Below the pieces are notes generated by a model that was given only the letters and a program-made list of their open reading frames with translations, was not told the DNA's origin and did not search any database. Source: Chromatiales bacterium (GTDB lineage: Bacteria; Pseudomonadota; Gammaproteobacteria; Chromatiales; Chromatiaceae). From it: a DNA stretch of 64,000 nucleotides. How positions within the stretch are numbered: position 1 is the stretch's first letter; the number at the start of each line of letters is the position of its first letter. Shown here in pieces: positions 19,601 through 28,109 of the stretch. Made by a program: the position numbers and the translations under genes. The stretch covers positions 62,001 to 126,000 of the forward strand of contig JANQLO010000027.1 in NCBI GenBank assembly GCA_028280505.1. Reading direction: 5' to 3'.

Positions 19601-21705
19601 ATGAAATCAAGGCGCTCAATGCCGACCTCGAGGCACGTGTCGAACAACGCACCGACGACCTGATAATCGCAAACATCGATTTGGAACGTGCACGTGAGGA
19701 AGCCGAAAACGCCAGCCGTGCCAAATCGAGTTTTCTCGCCGCGATGAGCCACGAGATTCGAACACCGATGAACGGTGTCATCGGCATGCTCGACATCCTG
19801 ACGCATAGCAAGCTCGACGAGCAACAGCACGATGCAGTCAAGACGATTCGAGAATCCGGTTTGTCACTGTTGCACCTGATCGATGACATCCTTGATTTTT
19901 CAAAGATCGAGGCCGGCCGTCTGGATCTCGAACAAGTGCCGATCAGTTTGAACAACAAGGTCGAGGGGATATGCACTTCTCTCGCTTCGGTGGCGCGCAA
20001 GAAAAACGTGGACCTAACCTTGTTCATCGACCCAAAAATACCGGCGCGCGTTAATTCGGACCCTACACGTCTGCGGCAGATCCTATACAACCTGATCGGT
20101 AACGCAATCAAGTTCAGCGGCGATCTACCGGACCGCCGGGGCCGTGTTTCTGTACGCGTCAATCTCTCGCCATCAAAAGGCGAATTCGAGTTCACGATTG
20201 CCGACAACGGTATCGGCATGACCCGGGAAACAAAGAATAGGATCTTTGACGCCTTTTCCCAGGCCGAGACCTCTACGACACGACGCTTCGGCGGAACAGG
20301 ACTCGGGCTACCCATCACCAAACATCTCGTCAATATGATGCACGGCAAGATTACGGTTAAGAGCCGTCTGCATCAGGGCTCCGACTTCAAGGTAGTACTG
20401 CCGTTAAAAATCGCCGACACGACACCGGAGCAGCCCGCGGAAGAACTCGACAATATCCACTGCGTGGTCATCGAAAACCCGCACAATCATGCAAACGACC
20501 TAGGCGCATATCTGGAGCATGCCGGAGCACAACTGTCTATCGCAAGCAACAGGCTTGAAGCGATTGCACTATCGAAAAAGCTGCCGAAACCGGTCGTTGT
20601 CATTCACGATGCGCATCACCTCGTGATGGATACCGCACAACTACTATCGGATTTTGCGCACGCCGGTGACGTCCGGCATGTGGTCCTGGGACAGGGACAT
20701 CGACAACACGCCTGCGATGAAAACGACAATATCGTCACGCTAAACAGTGATGTGCTACGCCGAAAGGTTTTCGTACGAGCCGTCGCCATTGCTGCAGGTC
20801 GCGCATCACCCGAAATCGCCCAAACGCCGATCGAGCAGAACGGGCACATCATAGCCGACATCACACCAACCGCGTCCGAAGCGCGCCGACAAAATCGTCT
20901 GGTCCTGGTGGCCGAAGATGATTCGATCAACCAAAAGGTCATACTCAAGCAGCTCGGCCTCCTAGGCTTAGCAGGTGAAGTTGCCGGCAATGGTAAAGAG
21001 GCGTTAAAGCTTTGGCGCAAAGGCGGCTATGCCCTCGTTCTGACCGATCTACACATGCCGAAGATGGATGGTTACGAGCTAACCGAGATCATCCGACGTG
21101 AAGAAAAGGATGGCCACCGCATTCCCATCCTCGCATTGACCGCAAACGCCCTAAGAGGAGAAACGACACGCGCCACTGCCGCGGGCATGGATGACTATCT
21201 GACGAAACCGATTGAACTCAAAGTCCTCGGCGAGGCGCTGAACAAATGGCTATCGATCGACGAACCAGAACCGGAAGTGCCAATTTACAGTGTGCCGGAG
21301 GCCACCGCCGAAAAGCCAAACAAGGTAATCGATCTTAAAATGCTCGAATCCGTAGTTGGCAATGACGCAATGTATCAAATGGAATTCCTAAATGAATATC
21401 TGGCATCCGCTCGCGACCATACCGACCAGATCAAGGCCGCATTGACGGAGAGAGACATACAACTCATGGGCCAGCTCGCGCACAAACTCAAATCCTCGTC
21501 ACGTATCGTCGGCGCGCTGACATTCGGAGATGCATGTGCCGACTTGGAAAACGCGTGCAAAACGGGTGAAAGCCTGGCGATCGATAGTACCATCGCCGCA
21601 TTCGAGAACAACTACAACAAAGTCGAAAACGAAATAGCGCTCATACTCGAACAAGGGCGAAAGAAAAGAAATCAGGAGATTTCTGGTGTTGACGCTACTG
21701 GTTGA
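16648..21705 (+). CDS. multi-PAS hybrid sensor histidine kinase with REC and Hpt domains
   Basis: About 1685 residues from GTG 16648, chosen because GGGAGG sits 6-7 bases upstream; an earlier TTG (16585) lacks this. The order is: seven to eight membrane helices (about 20-280); PAS (about 305); PAS (about 440, GTWSWNVQTGEV); PAS (about 590); a GAF-like region (about 715-850); PAS (about 860); HisKA with MSHEIRTPMNG (His about 1033); and HATPase with NAIKF and GTGLGLPITK. A degenerate receiver-like segment (about 1265-1400) precedes a full receiver (VLVAEDDSINQK, Asp in LTDLHMPKMDG) and a terminal Hpt (AHKLKSSSRIVG). This is an inner-membrane phosphorelay sensor. It overlaps the REC-EAL gene, its obvious output partner. 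Confidence 0.92.
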   Translation: MRDKGSHTDWLSLRHAGYRTAQLLVLGAALSCVGWLLNIDTLIRLSPNFPAIHPLTATCYLLLGITLVLSLRSQAPGSASRSTSMPALLASGTAAIVGITAATQLVLRLTDAPVALDQWIFPAHTSEVAGKLSRMSIPTALVLTLVSFGFLFSRTGFLSLKTLAQAATLLAAFLVGLSLIGRLLGMSYFDNYFTSFATSTLTLLAVFAVMTLALADEQGWINLARSPSITRTLLIWLIPLGLLLPMAFVFLEFVLYNHLALAHDNVLYIQSTFLMLTMLLGVLTAGKQTQRAESRAISASQALQESRNDLNITLRSIGEAVIAVNLEQRVKMMNRMAERLTGWTANTAVGRPISEVLRITDGSSGKPIDFAARDDTTSSNQTDAANHLLRNTDGQDIVVEHTVSPIHDDDGITTGSIIVIRDISARYTTQLALEKESWRLNSVIRGTNAGTWSWNVQTGEVTLDERWAAIAGYTLDELQPIDINTWIHMTHPDDQVINRGLLLRHFEGKDAYFENESRIRHKDGHWVWARDAGKVFSWTDDGEPLWMFGTHYDISKRKIIEAELRSLNEELESRVERRALELRESEARFRLALNNSAIGMAVVSLEGRWLEVNASLCEILGYDTDELLQRTFQDITYPEDLGADLLNVNRLVAGEIDNYQMEKRYVHKNGHLVWTLLTASLARSDDGAPLLFILQIQDITSRKWLEQARETVTTWLPAYEGDRYNQEALIALSEILDIDTLLIGQPRSNDPTMIDTLAVLINGRLTDNFAYPIDGTPCQQIYDEGQCVVTDNAQSLYPNIGHRLGQDIVAYIGTVLSNVNGQQIGHIAVMTRTPITDPVAISECLRPFALAVSSQITRERDRKRYRNLFELAPDAFLMVDRHGTIVKANRQAENQFGWSQKELIGNKIEMLVPAECKQDHIGKRDEYIAAPIARAMSRSDPHIFAVRKDKTQFPIDISLSPIETEEGIVVAAAIRDITQRVAAEDEIKALNADLEARVEQRTDDLIIANIDLERAREEAENASRAKSSFLAAMSHEIRTPMNGVIGMLDILTHSKLDEQQHDAVKTIRESGLSLLHLIDDILDFSKIEAGRLDLEQVPISLNNKVEGICTSLASVARKKNVDLTLFIDPKIPARVNSDPTRLRQILYNLIGNAIKFSGDLPDRRGRVSVRVNLSPSKGEFEFTIADNGIGMTRETKNRIFDAFSQAETSTTRRFGGTGLGLPITKHLVNMMHGKITVKSRLHQGSDFKVVLPLKIADTTPEQPAEELDNIHCVVIENPHNHANDLGAYLEHAGAQLSIASNRLEAIALSKKLPKPVVVIHDAHHLVMDTAQLLSDFAHAGDVRHVVLGQGHRQHACDENDNIVTLNSDVLRRKVFVRAVAIAAGRASPEIAQTPIEQNGHIIADITPTASEARRQNRLVLVAEDDSINQKVILKQLGLLGLAGEVAGNGKEALKLWRKGGYALVLTDLHMPKMDGYELTEIIRREEKDGHRIPILALTANALRGETTRATAAGMDDYLTKPIELKVLGEALNKWLSIDEPEPEVPIYSVPEATAEKPNKVIDLKMLESVVGNDAMYQMEFLNEYLASARDHTDQIKAALTERDIQLMGQLAHKLKSSSRIVGALTFGDACADLENACKTGESLAIDSTIAAFENNYNKVENEIALILEQGRKKRNQEISGVDATG

Positions 21706-22906
21706 CGACGACAATTTCGTTCTCCATGTGCTCTCGCATCAACTCGAGCACATCGGCCGCGAAGGCATTATCAGCTATACCCAAGCTGATCTGGCACTTG
21801 CCTATTTGGCGGATAACCCATCCACAATCGACCTCATATTCTGTGACCTACAAATGCCGGGCATGGATGGGATCGAATTCATTCGGCGACTGGCGACCGT
21901 TGATTATTCGGGCGCACTCGTCATTATGAGTGGAGAAGACGAACGCATTCTGCATACCGCGGAAAAACTCGCGCGTGCACATCATCTGAACGTTATCGGT
22001 CATCTTATCAAGCCCTCTTCCTTGGGCGCCGTCGAGAAGCTCGTTGCAAAAGTATCGGATTTGCGGATTGAATCCAACGCAGCACCCGGCGCATACTCCT
22101 CCGACGACCTAGATAATGCAATCACGCAAGGACAGCTGCTCAACTACTATCAGCCAAAGGTCGATCTCAGCAATGGAAAGATCGTCGGCGTCGAAACCCT
22201 AGTCCGCTGGGCGCATCCGAAAGACGGTTTGATCTTTCCCGATATGTTCATCGAGCTGGCGGAGGAGGCGCAGTTGATCGACACCCTGACACGCGTGGTC
22301 ATGCGAATGGCATTGGAGCATGGATGCGAATGGCGCCGAAACGGTATCGATCTGGGCGTTGCAGTCAATGTATCGATGGATAATCTGAAATCGATGGATT
22401 TCCCAGATTACGTGCAACAAACCCTGAACGAAACTGACTACCCAGCATCGCATCTTACCCTCGAGGTAACCGAAAGCCGTTTGATGAGCGACCCGCTCGC
22501 GACACTGGAAGTTCTGACTCGACTCAGGCTCAAGCGGATCGGTCTTTCGATCGATGATTTCGGCACCGGACATTCATCGCTCTCTCAGCTCCGCGATGCC
22601 CCTTTCGACGAACTGAAGATCGATCGAGGATTTGTACATGGCGCTACCGACAACCGCTCCCAGCGAGCCATATTTGAAGGCAGCTTGAACATGGCCCGCC
22701 AACTCGGTATCAAGGCCGTTGCTGAAGGCATTGAAGATGTCTCCGACTGGAACTACGTGCTAAGTACAGGCTGCAATTTTGCCCAGGGGTATTTCATTGC
22801 GAAACCCATGCCTGCCGGCGACATTGCGGAATGGCTCTCGCAATGGCAAGAGTTCTATACACGCCTGAATGATGACGGAGATCGTCAACCGGGAGCCATT
22901 CAGTAG
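21686..22906 (+). CDS. response regulator with EAL phosphodiesterase domain
   Basis: 406 residues. The receiver domain (1-125) has acidic DDDN and the phospho-Asp in FCDLQMPGMDG. An EAL domain (about 150-395) follows, with VETLVRW as a variant E-x-L motif, EVTESRLM, DDFGTGHSSL, LKIDRGFV and AEGIED. The metal and catalytic residues I can see are kept, so c-di-GMP hydrolysis is likely. The GTG start at 21686 is preceded by AGGAG and lies inside the end of the kinase gene (20-bp overlap), so phosphorelay from the hybrid kinase to this receiver is the natural inference. It is convergent with kaiC. Confidence 0.92.
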   Translation: MLTLLVDDDNFVLHVLSHQLEHIGREGIISYTQADLALAYLADNPSTIDLIFCDLQMPGMDGIEFIRRLATVDYSGALVIMSGEDERILHTAEKLARAHHLNVIGHLIKPSSLGAVEKLVAKVSDLRIESNAAPGAYSSDDLDNAITQGQLLNYYQPKVDLSNGKIVGVETLVRWAHPKDGLIFPDMFIELAEEAQLIDTLTRVVMRMALEHGCEWRRNGIDLGVAVNVSMDNLKSMDFPDYVQQTLNETDYPASHLTLEVTESRLMSDPLATLEVLTRLRLKRIGLSIDDFGTGHSSLSQLRDAPFDELKIDRGFVHGATDNRSQRAIFEGSLNMARQLGIKAVAEGIEDVSDWNYVLSTGCNFAQGYFIAKPMPAGDIAEWLSQWQEFYTRLNDDGDRQPGAIQ

Positions 22907-22961
22907 CAGACCTCAAACTACCTACCAAGCAATTGAGTGACGTTACGCAAAACAGCCTAAT

Positions 22962-24506
22962 CTAGTCTCTGAACTGATGCCCTAGGACAAAGCCATACTC
23001 GTTGATCTCGAAGCGCATGATGCCCTTTTCATGCGGACTGCCTCTCAGCTTGAGAATATTAAGTAGCTTGTGCACAGTCTGATCGCGTTCAACGTAGCGC
23101 AACAGTATTATGCCGTCGACGATGGACGATAGGCGCATCGCATTGGTCGTCGTCGCACCAAGCAACTGCCCCTTGTCTGCCACGAACGACTCACCGGTCA
23201 AATAATTCAGGATCATGGTGATCTTTAATGTCTTGGCATAACCCGCCAACTGCATCATGAACTCTCGAACATTTTCCTGGCTCATGGTCGCCGATTCGAG
23301 ACTGGACACCGAATCGACTACGATACGCTTTGCATCGATCGCCTCAACGGCATCGATGACATCGTAAAGCAGCTTATCGGAATTGACTTCGAGTAACGAC
23401 GCCGTCACGAACATCAGCTGGCCCGACTCGACACTGGAGGACAAGTCCCACTGGTGCGCCTGCGCGGTTTTTAGCACCTGACCAACCGGTTCCTCCAGGG
23501 CTACCCATACGACACCTTGACCTTGATCCAAACCTTCCTTGCAATAATGCAGACCCAAGGTAGATTTGCCGGTGCCTGTATTGCCGGTCACCAACATGAT
23601 ATGCCCTCGCGGTATACCGCCACTCAATGCCTTGTCGAGTGCAGCGATACCAAAGGTCTCGCGTTGTTCGAAGTCTGTTTCACCAAACGATGAATCGACC
23701 AGAATTTTAGGAAAAACCTTCAGTCCGTCGGCATCAATCTCAAAACCGACTTCCCCGCTACGAAAGCCGCATCCACGAAGCTTACGCACGCGCATCGTGC
23801 GAATCTCGGATACCGATCCAGCGTGGATACTCAATTCTATCAATCCATCGGTGACGAACTCGCTCACGCCATAGCGCGAAAGCGAGGCCTGGCTGTCAGT
23901 ACGCTCGGTACTGATCATCGTGGTGAGTCCAAGGCGTCTAATTCCATTGGCGAAGCGAACGAGCTGATTACGCATCGAGACTTCGGTCTGGCCGGCCTGA
24001 TACCTCAAAAACACCGTACCCAAATTATCGATTGCCAAACGTTTCGCCCCGGTCGAGTCGACCAGATGCTCTATCTGCGCAAGGATCGGCTCCAACCATT
24101 CAGCCGAACCGCAGCAGATTTCCCCGGTTTCTGGCGGAGACCCATCGAGGAAAGTTAAATCTCCGCGCGTGATCAGTGTATCGATATCCCAGTTGAAGTT
24201 GCGCAGATTGAGCAGGATATCCTCAGGACGTTCTTCGAAGGTAACGAATATCCCGGGCTCGTCGTGCTCAGTCGCCCCGCGATACAAAAACTCGTTCAGC
24301 AAAACCGTCTTGCCGCAACCCGGACCCGCACTGATCAATGTCGCCCGTCCTCTGGGCAAACCGCCTTCCAACATCTGATCAAACCCGGCTATACCGGTTT
24401 CAGACTTGGTGACACCACCTTCTCGTTCTTTGCTTCGCCAAAACTTGCGCAACCCCGACTGTTTTTTGTCATTTGCAACGTCAAGTTGCATCGATTTTTT
24501 GCTCAT
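22962..24506 (-). CDS. kaiC: KaiC-like circadian clock ATPase
   Basis: 514 residues from the ATG at 24506 (an in-frame ATG at 24518 is possible, but AAGGA then falls on it). The two RecA-like domains are CI with Walker A GPGCGKT and catalytic FEERPED, and CII with GNTGTGKST and LEEPVGQV. In CII the phosphorylation segment reads TTNAMRLSSIVD, aligning with the Ser431-Thr432 pair of cyanobacterial KaiC as Ser-Ser, with a Thr at the 426 position. The length matches KaiC. Autophosphorylation therefore looks possible. It lies 76 bp after kaiB in the same direction; no kaiA is present. In non-cyanobacteria such pairs are linked to stress or simple timers. Confidence 0.93.
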   Translation of the reverse strand: MSKKSMQLDVANDKKQSGLRKFWRSKEREGGVTKSETGIAGFDQMLEGGLPRGRATLISAGPGCGKTVLLNEFLYRGATEHDEPGIFVTFEERPEDILLNLRNFNWDIDTLITRGDLTFLDGSPPETGEICCGSAEWLEPILAQIEHLVDSTGAKRLAIDNLGTVFLRYQAGQTEVSMRNQLVRFANGIRRLGLTTMISTERTDSQASLSRYGVSEFVTDGLIELSIHAGSVSEIRTMRVRKLRGCGFRSGEVGFEIDADGLKVFPKILVDSSFGETDFEQRETFGIAALDKALSGGIPRGHIMLVTGNTGTGKSTLGLHYCKEGLDQGQGVVWVALEEPVGQVLKTAQAHQWDLSSSVESGQLMFVTASLLEVNSDKLLYDVIDAVEAIDAKRIVVDSVSSLESATMSQENVREFMMQLAGYAKTLKITMILNYLTGESFVADKGQLLGATTTNAMRLSSIVDGIILLRYVERDQTVHKLLNILKLRGSPHEKGIMRFEINEYGFVLGHQFRD

Positions 24507-24582
24507 GCCGAGAAACATCCTTAAGGAAAACTCAAAACGGGAATTTCGATCTTACGGCTAACATCCATGTCCGTTATCGTGA

Positions 24583-24870
24583 TTATCTCGAGTCAGCGAG
24601 AAAGCCCAGTCCCAAAAGCACCAGTTCTCGGTTCGACAAATCCCCCACAACACGCCGAGCCGGCGGGGGCTCCGCTTTGACCAAAGCAGGCGTCGCCATA
24701 ACCTTGTCTTGCAAAGCTAGATTTGGTTTTTCCAGAACATCGATGATATCGAGTTGCCAGCCATCCAATTCGTTTTGGCAAATACCTTGAGCATTCTGTA
24801 TGGCTTTCATCGATATCAGCGTTTGGCCGACGACATAAAGCTTGAGAATATTCTGGGTTTTTTCAGGCAT
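24583..24870 (-). CDS. kaiB: KaiB-like clock protein
   Basis: 95 residues. The thioredoxin-like KaiB fold is visible as LKLYVVGQTLISMKAIQNAQ, then WQLDIIDVLEKPNLALQDKVMATPALVK, then the family-typical PPPARRVVGDLS. The ATG at 24870 is preceded by AAAGGCAACGGAAT; the longer frame upstream reads through the terminator region and is not credible. KaiB binds the CI ring of KaiC in its fold-switched state. It is the first gene of a kaiBC operon that begins after the terminator of the monooxygenase operon. Confidence 0.93.
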   Translation of the reverse strand: MPEKTQNILKLYVVGQTLISMKAIQNAQGICQNELDGWQLDIIDVLEKPNLALQDKVMATPALVKAEPPPARRVVGDLSNRELVLLGLGFLADSR

Positions 24871-24950
24871 ATTCCGTTGCCTTTTATCGTGTTGGATACC
24901 AGTTAATCTAGCAAACAGCGGTGAAAAATGCTGCCCTAGCCAACAGTAGA

Positions 24951-24984
24951 CAAAAAAACGGCCCGCCTTTGAAGGACGAGCCGT
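24951..24984 (-). terminator. intrinsic terminator of the monooxygenase operon
   Basis: On the minus strand ACGGCTCG...CCTT pairs with AAGG...CGGGCCGT (24958-24984, loop about 3 nt), followed by seven T residues (24952-24958 read as A on the plus strand). It sits about 85 bp after the reductase stop and about 80 bp before kaiB, separating the two minus-strand operons. Confidence 0.9.
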
Positions 24985-25067
24985 AATCAATGGGCAGTCA
25001 CGTGCCCGATGAGAGTCGGATAATCCGTTTATCACCCGGCGCGGATAATGCACCGAAGCTTCAACGT

Positions 25068-26087
25068 TCAAAAAAAACGGTCGAAGTGTATGCGTTCCAC
25101 ATTGACCTTGTGTTTCATCGCCAACATCTGTAGCGTGGCCTGCAACATCGGCGGCGGGCCGGCGATGTAGTATTCCATCTCGTGCAACATATCCCTGCCC
25201 AAGGCACTCTCGACCGATTCATGAATGAACCCGACAGGACCGATCCACATACCGTTGGGATCGAGTTCCGGCACCGAGATCGCGGCATGGAAAGTGATGT
25301 TCTCGCCGAAGCCGGGTAACAGACGCAGGTACTCTTCACCGCAGATATCCGCCGGCCCACGCCCACCGAAGAAGAAACGGATACGCCGTTTCGAAAAATC
25401 GGGCAAACGACTGGCTGCGGTCGCGATGGCAATCAATGGCGACAAGCCCGAGCCCCCGGCGACACAGACGATGTCTCGGCTGAAATCCTCGCGCAGATAG
25501 GCCAGCCCATAAGGACCGTCCAAGGTGATGCAATCACCCTGCTTCAGGTTGTCGAACAGACAGGTCGTGCCGCTACCGTTCGGTAGCCGCTTGATCAGGA
25601 AACGCCAATCGCCCTGCTCGTTCGGTAGATTGCACATCGAATAGGCGCGTGGCCCGTCAACGTCCGGCAGATACAAGAGCGCATATTGTCCCGGTCGAAA
25701 ACTTGCCGGGCACTCGCCGACAAAGCGGAACTCACGCATGTCGTGGGTGACTTCACGCACTTCCGTCAGGCGCACCTTGTGCAAACCGGGTCGAAACTGC
25801 GGTTTACAATTCTGGTCGGCCCGCACCTTGATACGGCAATGGGTCTTGGCCCGCGTCTGGCAACCCAACTTCAGGCCCTTGCGCCGATCCCTCGCGGTAA
25901 GCGCCGGCGCCTCTTCCCACAGGGTTTCGACCTCGCCTTCCAACACCTCGAATCGGCAACTGCCGCACTGTCCGACATTGCACTCATAGGGAAAGGGCAC
26001 GCCGGCGCGCAGCGCCGCGCGCATGATGACATCACCCTCTTCGCACTCGAAAACCGTGTCGGCCTTGTCTATCGCAATCTCATACAC
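25068..26087 (-). CDS. tmoF: toluene monooxygenase-type NADH reductase (TmoF-like)
   Basis: 339 residues. A plant-type [2Fe-2S] domain (ECNVGQCGSC with a fourth Cys in LGCQTR) comes first, then an FAD-binding barrel (RAYSMCNLP) and an NAD-binding domain (VAGGSGLSPLIAIA, AGPPPMLQ). It passes electrons from NADH to the Rieske ferredoxin of the same operon. It is the last gene before the terminator, as tmoF is in toluene-4-monooxygenase clusters, and starts 25 bp after the beta subunit ends. The substrate of the complex is not proven, so the symbol denotes component homology only. Confidence 0.9.
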   Translation of the reverse strand: MYEIAIDKADTVFECEEGDVIMRAALRAGVPFPYECNVGQCGSCRFEVLEGEVETLWEEAPALTARDRRKGLKLGCQTRAKTHCRIKVRADQNCKPQFRPGLHKVRLTEVREVTHDMREFRFVGECPASFRPGQYALLYLPDVDGPRAYSMCNLPNEQGDWRFLIKRLPNGSGTTCLFDNLKQGDCITLDGPYGLAYLREDFSRDIVCVAGGSGLSPLIAIATAASRLPDFSKRRIRFFFGGRGPADICGEEYLRLLPGFGENITFHAAISVPELDPNGMWIGPVGFIHESVESALGRDMLHEMEYYIAGPPPMLQATLQMLAMKHKVNVERIHFDRFF

Positions 26088-26111
26088 AGGCGTACCTCTC
26101 GTTCACCGACG

Positions 26112-27107
26112 TCAGGCAGACAAGCCCAGGCCGGCACGAAAACCCCAGCAATCGCGTTTGGCGTCGTCCGCGGCGGAGAGACTGTTCGGTAATGCCGCGC
26201 AAAACCCGTCAATCGCCCGATCGGCCAGGGGAACCCACCGGGTCACCCATTCGTCCAATACATCCTGATTGGCCTCGTTTTGTTGTGCATAGTGAACCAA
26301 CGCCCCGGACCAACGTCGTGAGCGATCACTGTCGATCAGCTGGGCATCGATCAAAAACGCCAGCATGGTATCGTCGTGACTACGCGCCACCCGGGCCAGT
26401 TGACGCAACACGGCCTCGTCGATCGCCGGCTTGAGCACCAAGTTGAGCGCCACGAAGGCCTCGCCCCAGTCGTAGCTGATCAATACCCTCTCCATCAGCT
26501 CACGGAAACCCTGCCAGTGCGCCGCCTCTTCCCATTGCCGGCGTTCGCCTTCGACAAAACCGTAATCGGGCCAGACCTGTGAAAGCTGCTTGGTGCGATA
26601 GGCGATGTGCGACAGCCAACGCAGGCTGTCGGCACCCTGAAAGGTCGCGCAATTGGTGATGGTGCTCGCCGGCGCGATCTGCGCGAGATAGGCCGAGGCC
26701 ATTTGCAAGCCATGCATGACATAGCGACCCGGCGTGTACAGGGCCGCCAGTACCTCGACCCATTCCGGCGCCAGTCCTTGATCGTGATCCAGACCGTCGA
26801 ATTCCTTGATCAGGCCGTCGACATAATTCTCCTGGCCGTCCTGCATGATATTGTAGGTGCGATAGACCAGCTCGTCGGGATCGCGGAAGCCGTCCCAATC
26901 GTCGTGTTTCAAGGGACTGCCTTCACGATGGGTGCGATACCACTCGTTCATAAAGATGCCCGGATCGAGTTCCCAGGGGCACGCCGGGTTGTCGGTGCTG
27001 AAGTGAAGACCGGCCGACACGATTTCGTACTCGCTCGGGCGTCGGCGATTCTTCGAAAGATAGCTCCAGGTCTTGAGCGGTTTTAGTTTCTCTGTCGATT
27101 GCGACAT
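26112..27107 (-). CDS. tmoE: soluble diiron monooxygenase hydroxylase beta subunit (TmoE-like)
   Basis: 331 residues. The non-catalytic beta subunit is recognisable from PLKTWSYLSKNRRRPSEYEIVSA-type opening text, then NPACPWELD, GRYVMHGLQMASAYLAQIAPASTITNCATFQ and SYDWGEAFVALNLVLKPAID. It builds the alpha-beta-gamma dimer with TmoA and TmoB and lacks diiron ligands. It lies 21 bp after the effector gene. Its length and motifs match toluene/phenol-type beta subunits. Confidence 0.92.
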   Translation of the reverse strand: MSQSTEKLKPLKTWSYLSKNRRRPSEYEIVSAGLHFSTDNPACPWELDPGIFMNEWYRTHREGSPLKHDDWDGFRDPDELVYRTYNIMQDGQENYVDGLIKEFDGLDHDQGLAPEWVEVLAALYTPGRYVMHGLQMASAYLAQIAPASTITNCATFQGADSLRWLSHIAYRTKQLSQVWPDYGFVEGERRQWEEAAHWQGFRELMERVLISYDWGEAFVALNLVLKPAIDEAVLRQLARVARSHDDTMLAFLIDAQLIDSDRSRRWSGALVHYAQQNEANQDVLDEWVTRWVPLADRAIDGFCAALPNSLSAADDAKRDCWGFRAGLGLSA

Positions 27108-27128
27108 ATCGCTGTCCTCCGCGCCCTT

Positions 27129-27440
27129 TCAGAGCGTCTTGGTGAAGTAGAAGCGCATGAATTCCTCTTCCGCCTCGATCTGTCCCGAGAACGAACCCAG
27201 CACCGTCTCCAGTTCCTGCATCTCGAACGGCCGGCCGAGGATGTCTTCCATGGTGTCGCGTCGAATGACGCATTCCTTATCGGTCACCACGCGAATGTAG
27301 GCCGTCCGGTCCTCGATGAAGAACTCCTTGTCCGGGTTGTCTTCCTCCAGGGCCTCGATGGCCGCGCTGGCCAACTCGCCGGCGCGAAAGATCGGGCCGA
27401 CACGGTTGTGCAGATGCCCTTCTGCGTTCTTATCGTTCAT
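27129..27440 (-). CDS. tmoD: monooxygenase effector/coupling protein (TmoD/MmoB family)
   Basis: 103 residues with the fold signature NRVGPIFRAGELASAAIEALEEDN, then YIRVVTDKECVIRRDTMEDILGRPFEM. This cofactor-free protein docks on the hydroxylase near the diiron site, tunes substrate access and couples oxygen activation to turnover. The order ferredoxin-effector-beta matches tmoCDE. About 27 bp separates it from the ferredoxin gene. Confidence 0.92.
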   Translation of the reverse strand: MNDKNAEGHLHNRVGPIFRAGELASAAIEALEEDNPDKEFFIEDRTAYIRVVTDKECVIRRDTMEDILGRPFEMQELETVLGSFSGQIEAEEEFMRFYFTKTL

Positions 27441-27467
27441 TGCATCAATCTCCGGTAATCCGTCGGT

Positions 27468-27803
27468 TCATGCCGCGGAATAAAAGGGTTTGGCCGACGC
27501 CACGTCGACATAGACGTCGTCGCCGCGCACCTCGCTGGCATAGACCGCCAGCTTGCAGCCGGTCGGGTTCACGCCCTCGCCCGACTTCACGTCGAACTGC
27601 CATAGATGCGCCCGACAGGTCAGCGTCGAGCCCTGCAGGCTTCCTTCCTCCAGGGGAATCTCCTGGTGCGGACAAATGCCCTGCACCGCCTGCACATAAC
27701 CGCCTTCGGCATGCACGATCAATATCTCGTGACCGTCGACCTCGAATGTCTCCATCTCGCCTTCCCATAAATCGTCGAGGGAACAAACTCTGGTAAATCC
27801 CAT
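27468..27803 (-). CDS. tmoC: Rieske [2Fe-2S] ferredoxin (TmoC-like)
   Basis: 111 residues. Rieske cluster ligands: Cys-Pro-His (GICPHQEIPLEEG) and Cys-x2-His (TCRAHLWQFD). It carries electrons from the TmoF-like reductase to the diiron hydroxylase. The ATG at 27803 (MGFTRVCSLDDLW) follows AAGGGCGGTAGTT; the longer frame upstream overlaps the gamma-subunit gene and is rejected. Presence of this component distinguishes a four-component toluene-monooxygenase type from phenol hydroxylase or methane monooxygenase systems. Confidence 0.93.
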   Translation of the reverse strand: MGFTRVCSLDDLWEGEMETFEVDGHEILIVHAEGGYVQAVQGICPHQEIPLEEGSLQGSTLTCRAHLWQFDVKSGEGVNPTGCKLAVYASEVRGDDVYVDVASAKPFYSAA

Positions 27804-27831
27804 AACTACCGCCCTTGTGTCCGCCCGTCCC

Positions 27832-28080
27832 TCATTCGTAATAGACCTCGACGGTCTCCATCTCGCGCAAGCCGGCCTGTGCCACCGTGACCTCGCGACC
27901 GAGCGGCACGTCGGCATCCTGCACACGCACCCGCAAGGTCTTGCCCGACTGCGGCTTGACCCGACGATTCAACGAGTGAAACGCGGCCGCCTCGGCGACC
28001 TGGTCCATGGTGAAATCCGCTTCGACCGGTAACAGTTGAAGGACGAAATCGGCTTCGAAATTGACGACGAGTGGATGCAT
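27832..28080 (-). CDS. tmoB: monooxygenase hydroxylase gamma subunit (TmoB-like)
   Basis: 82 residues with the ubiquitin-like fold text FEADFVLQLLPVEADFTMDQVAEAAAFHSLNRRV and a C-terminal VTVAQAGLREMETVEVYYE. It is the small third subunit of toluene-monooxygenase hydroxylases. It sits 29 bp after the alpha subunit and before the ferredoxin, the canonical tmoABC order. Confidence 0.9.
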   Translation of the reverse strand: MHPLVVNFEADFVLQLLPVEADFTMDQVAEAAAFHSLNRRVKPQSGKTLRVRVQDADVPLGREVTVAQAGLREMETVEVYYE

Positions 28081-28109
28081 AAGCCCTACCCCCTGTTTGC
28101 TTGTTGTAA

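Noticed and set aside
18412..19620. Possible additional diguanylate cyclase domain in the hybrid kinase
   Set aside because: No GGDEF-type motif is present; the region is explained by PAS and GAF-like domains.
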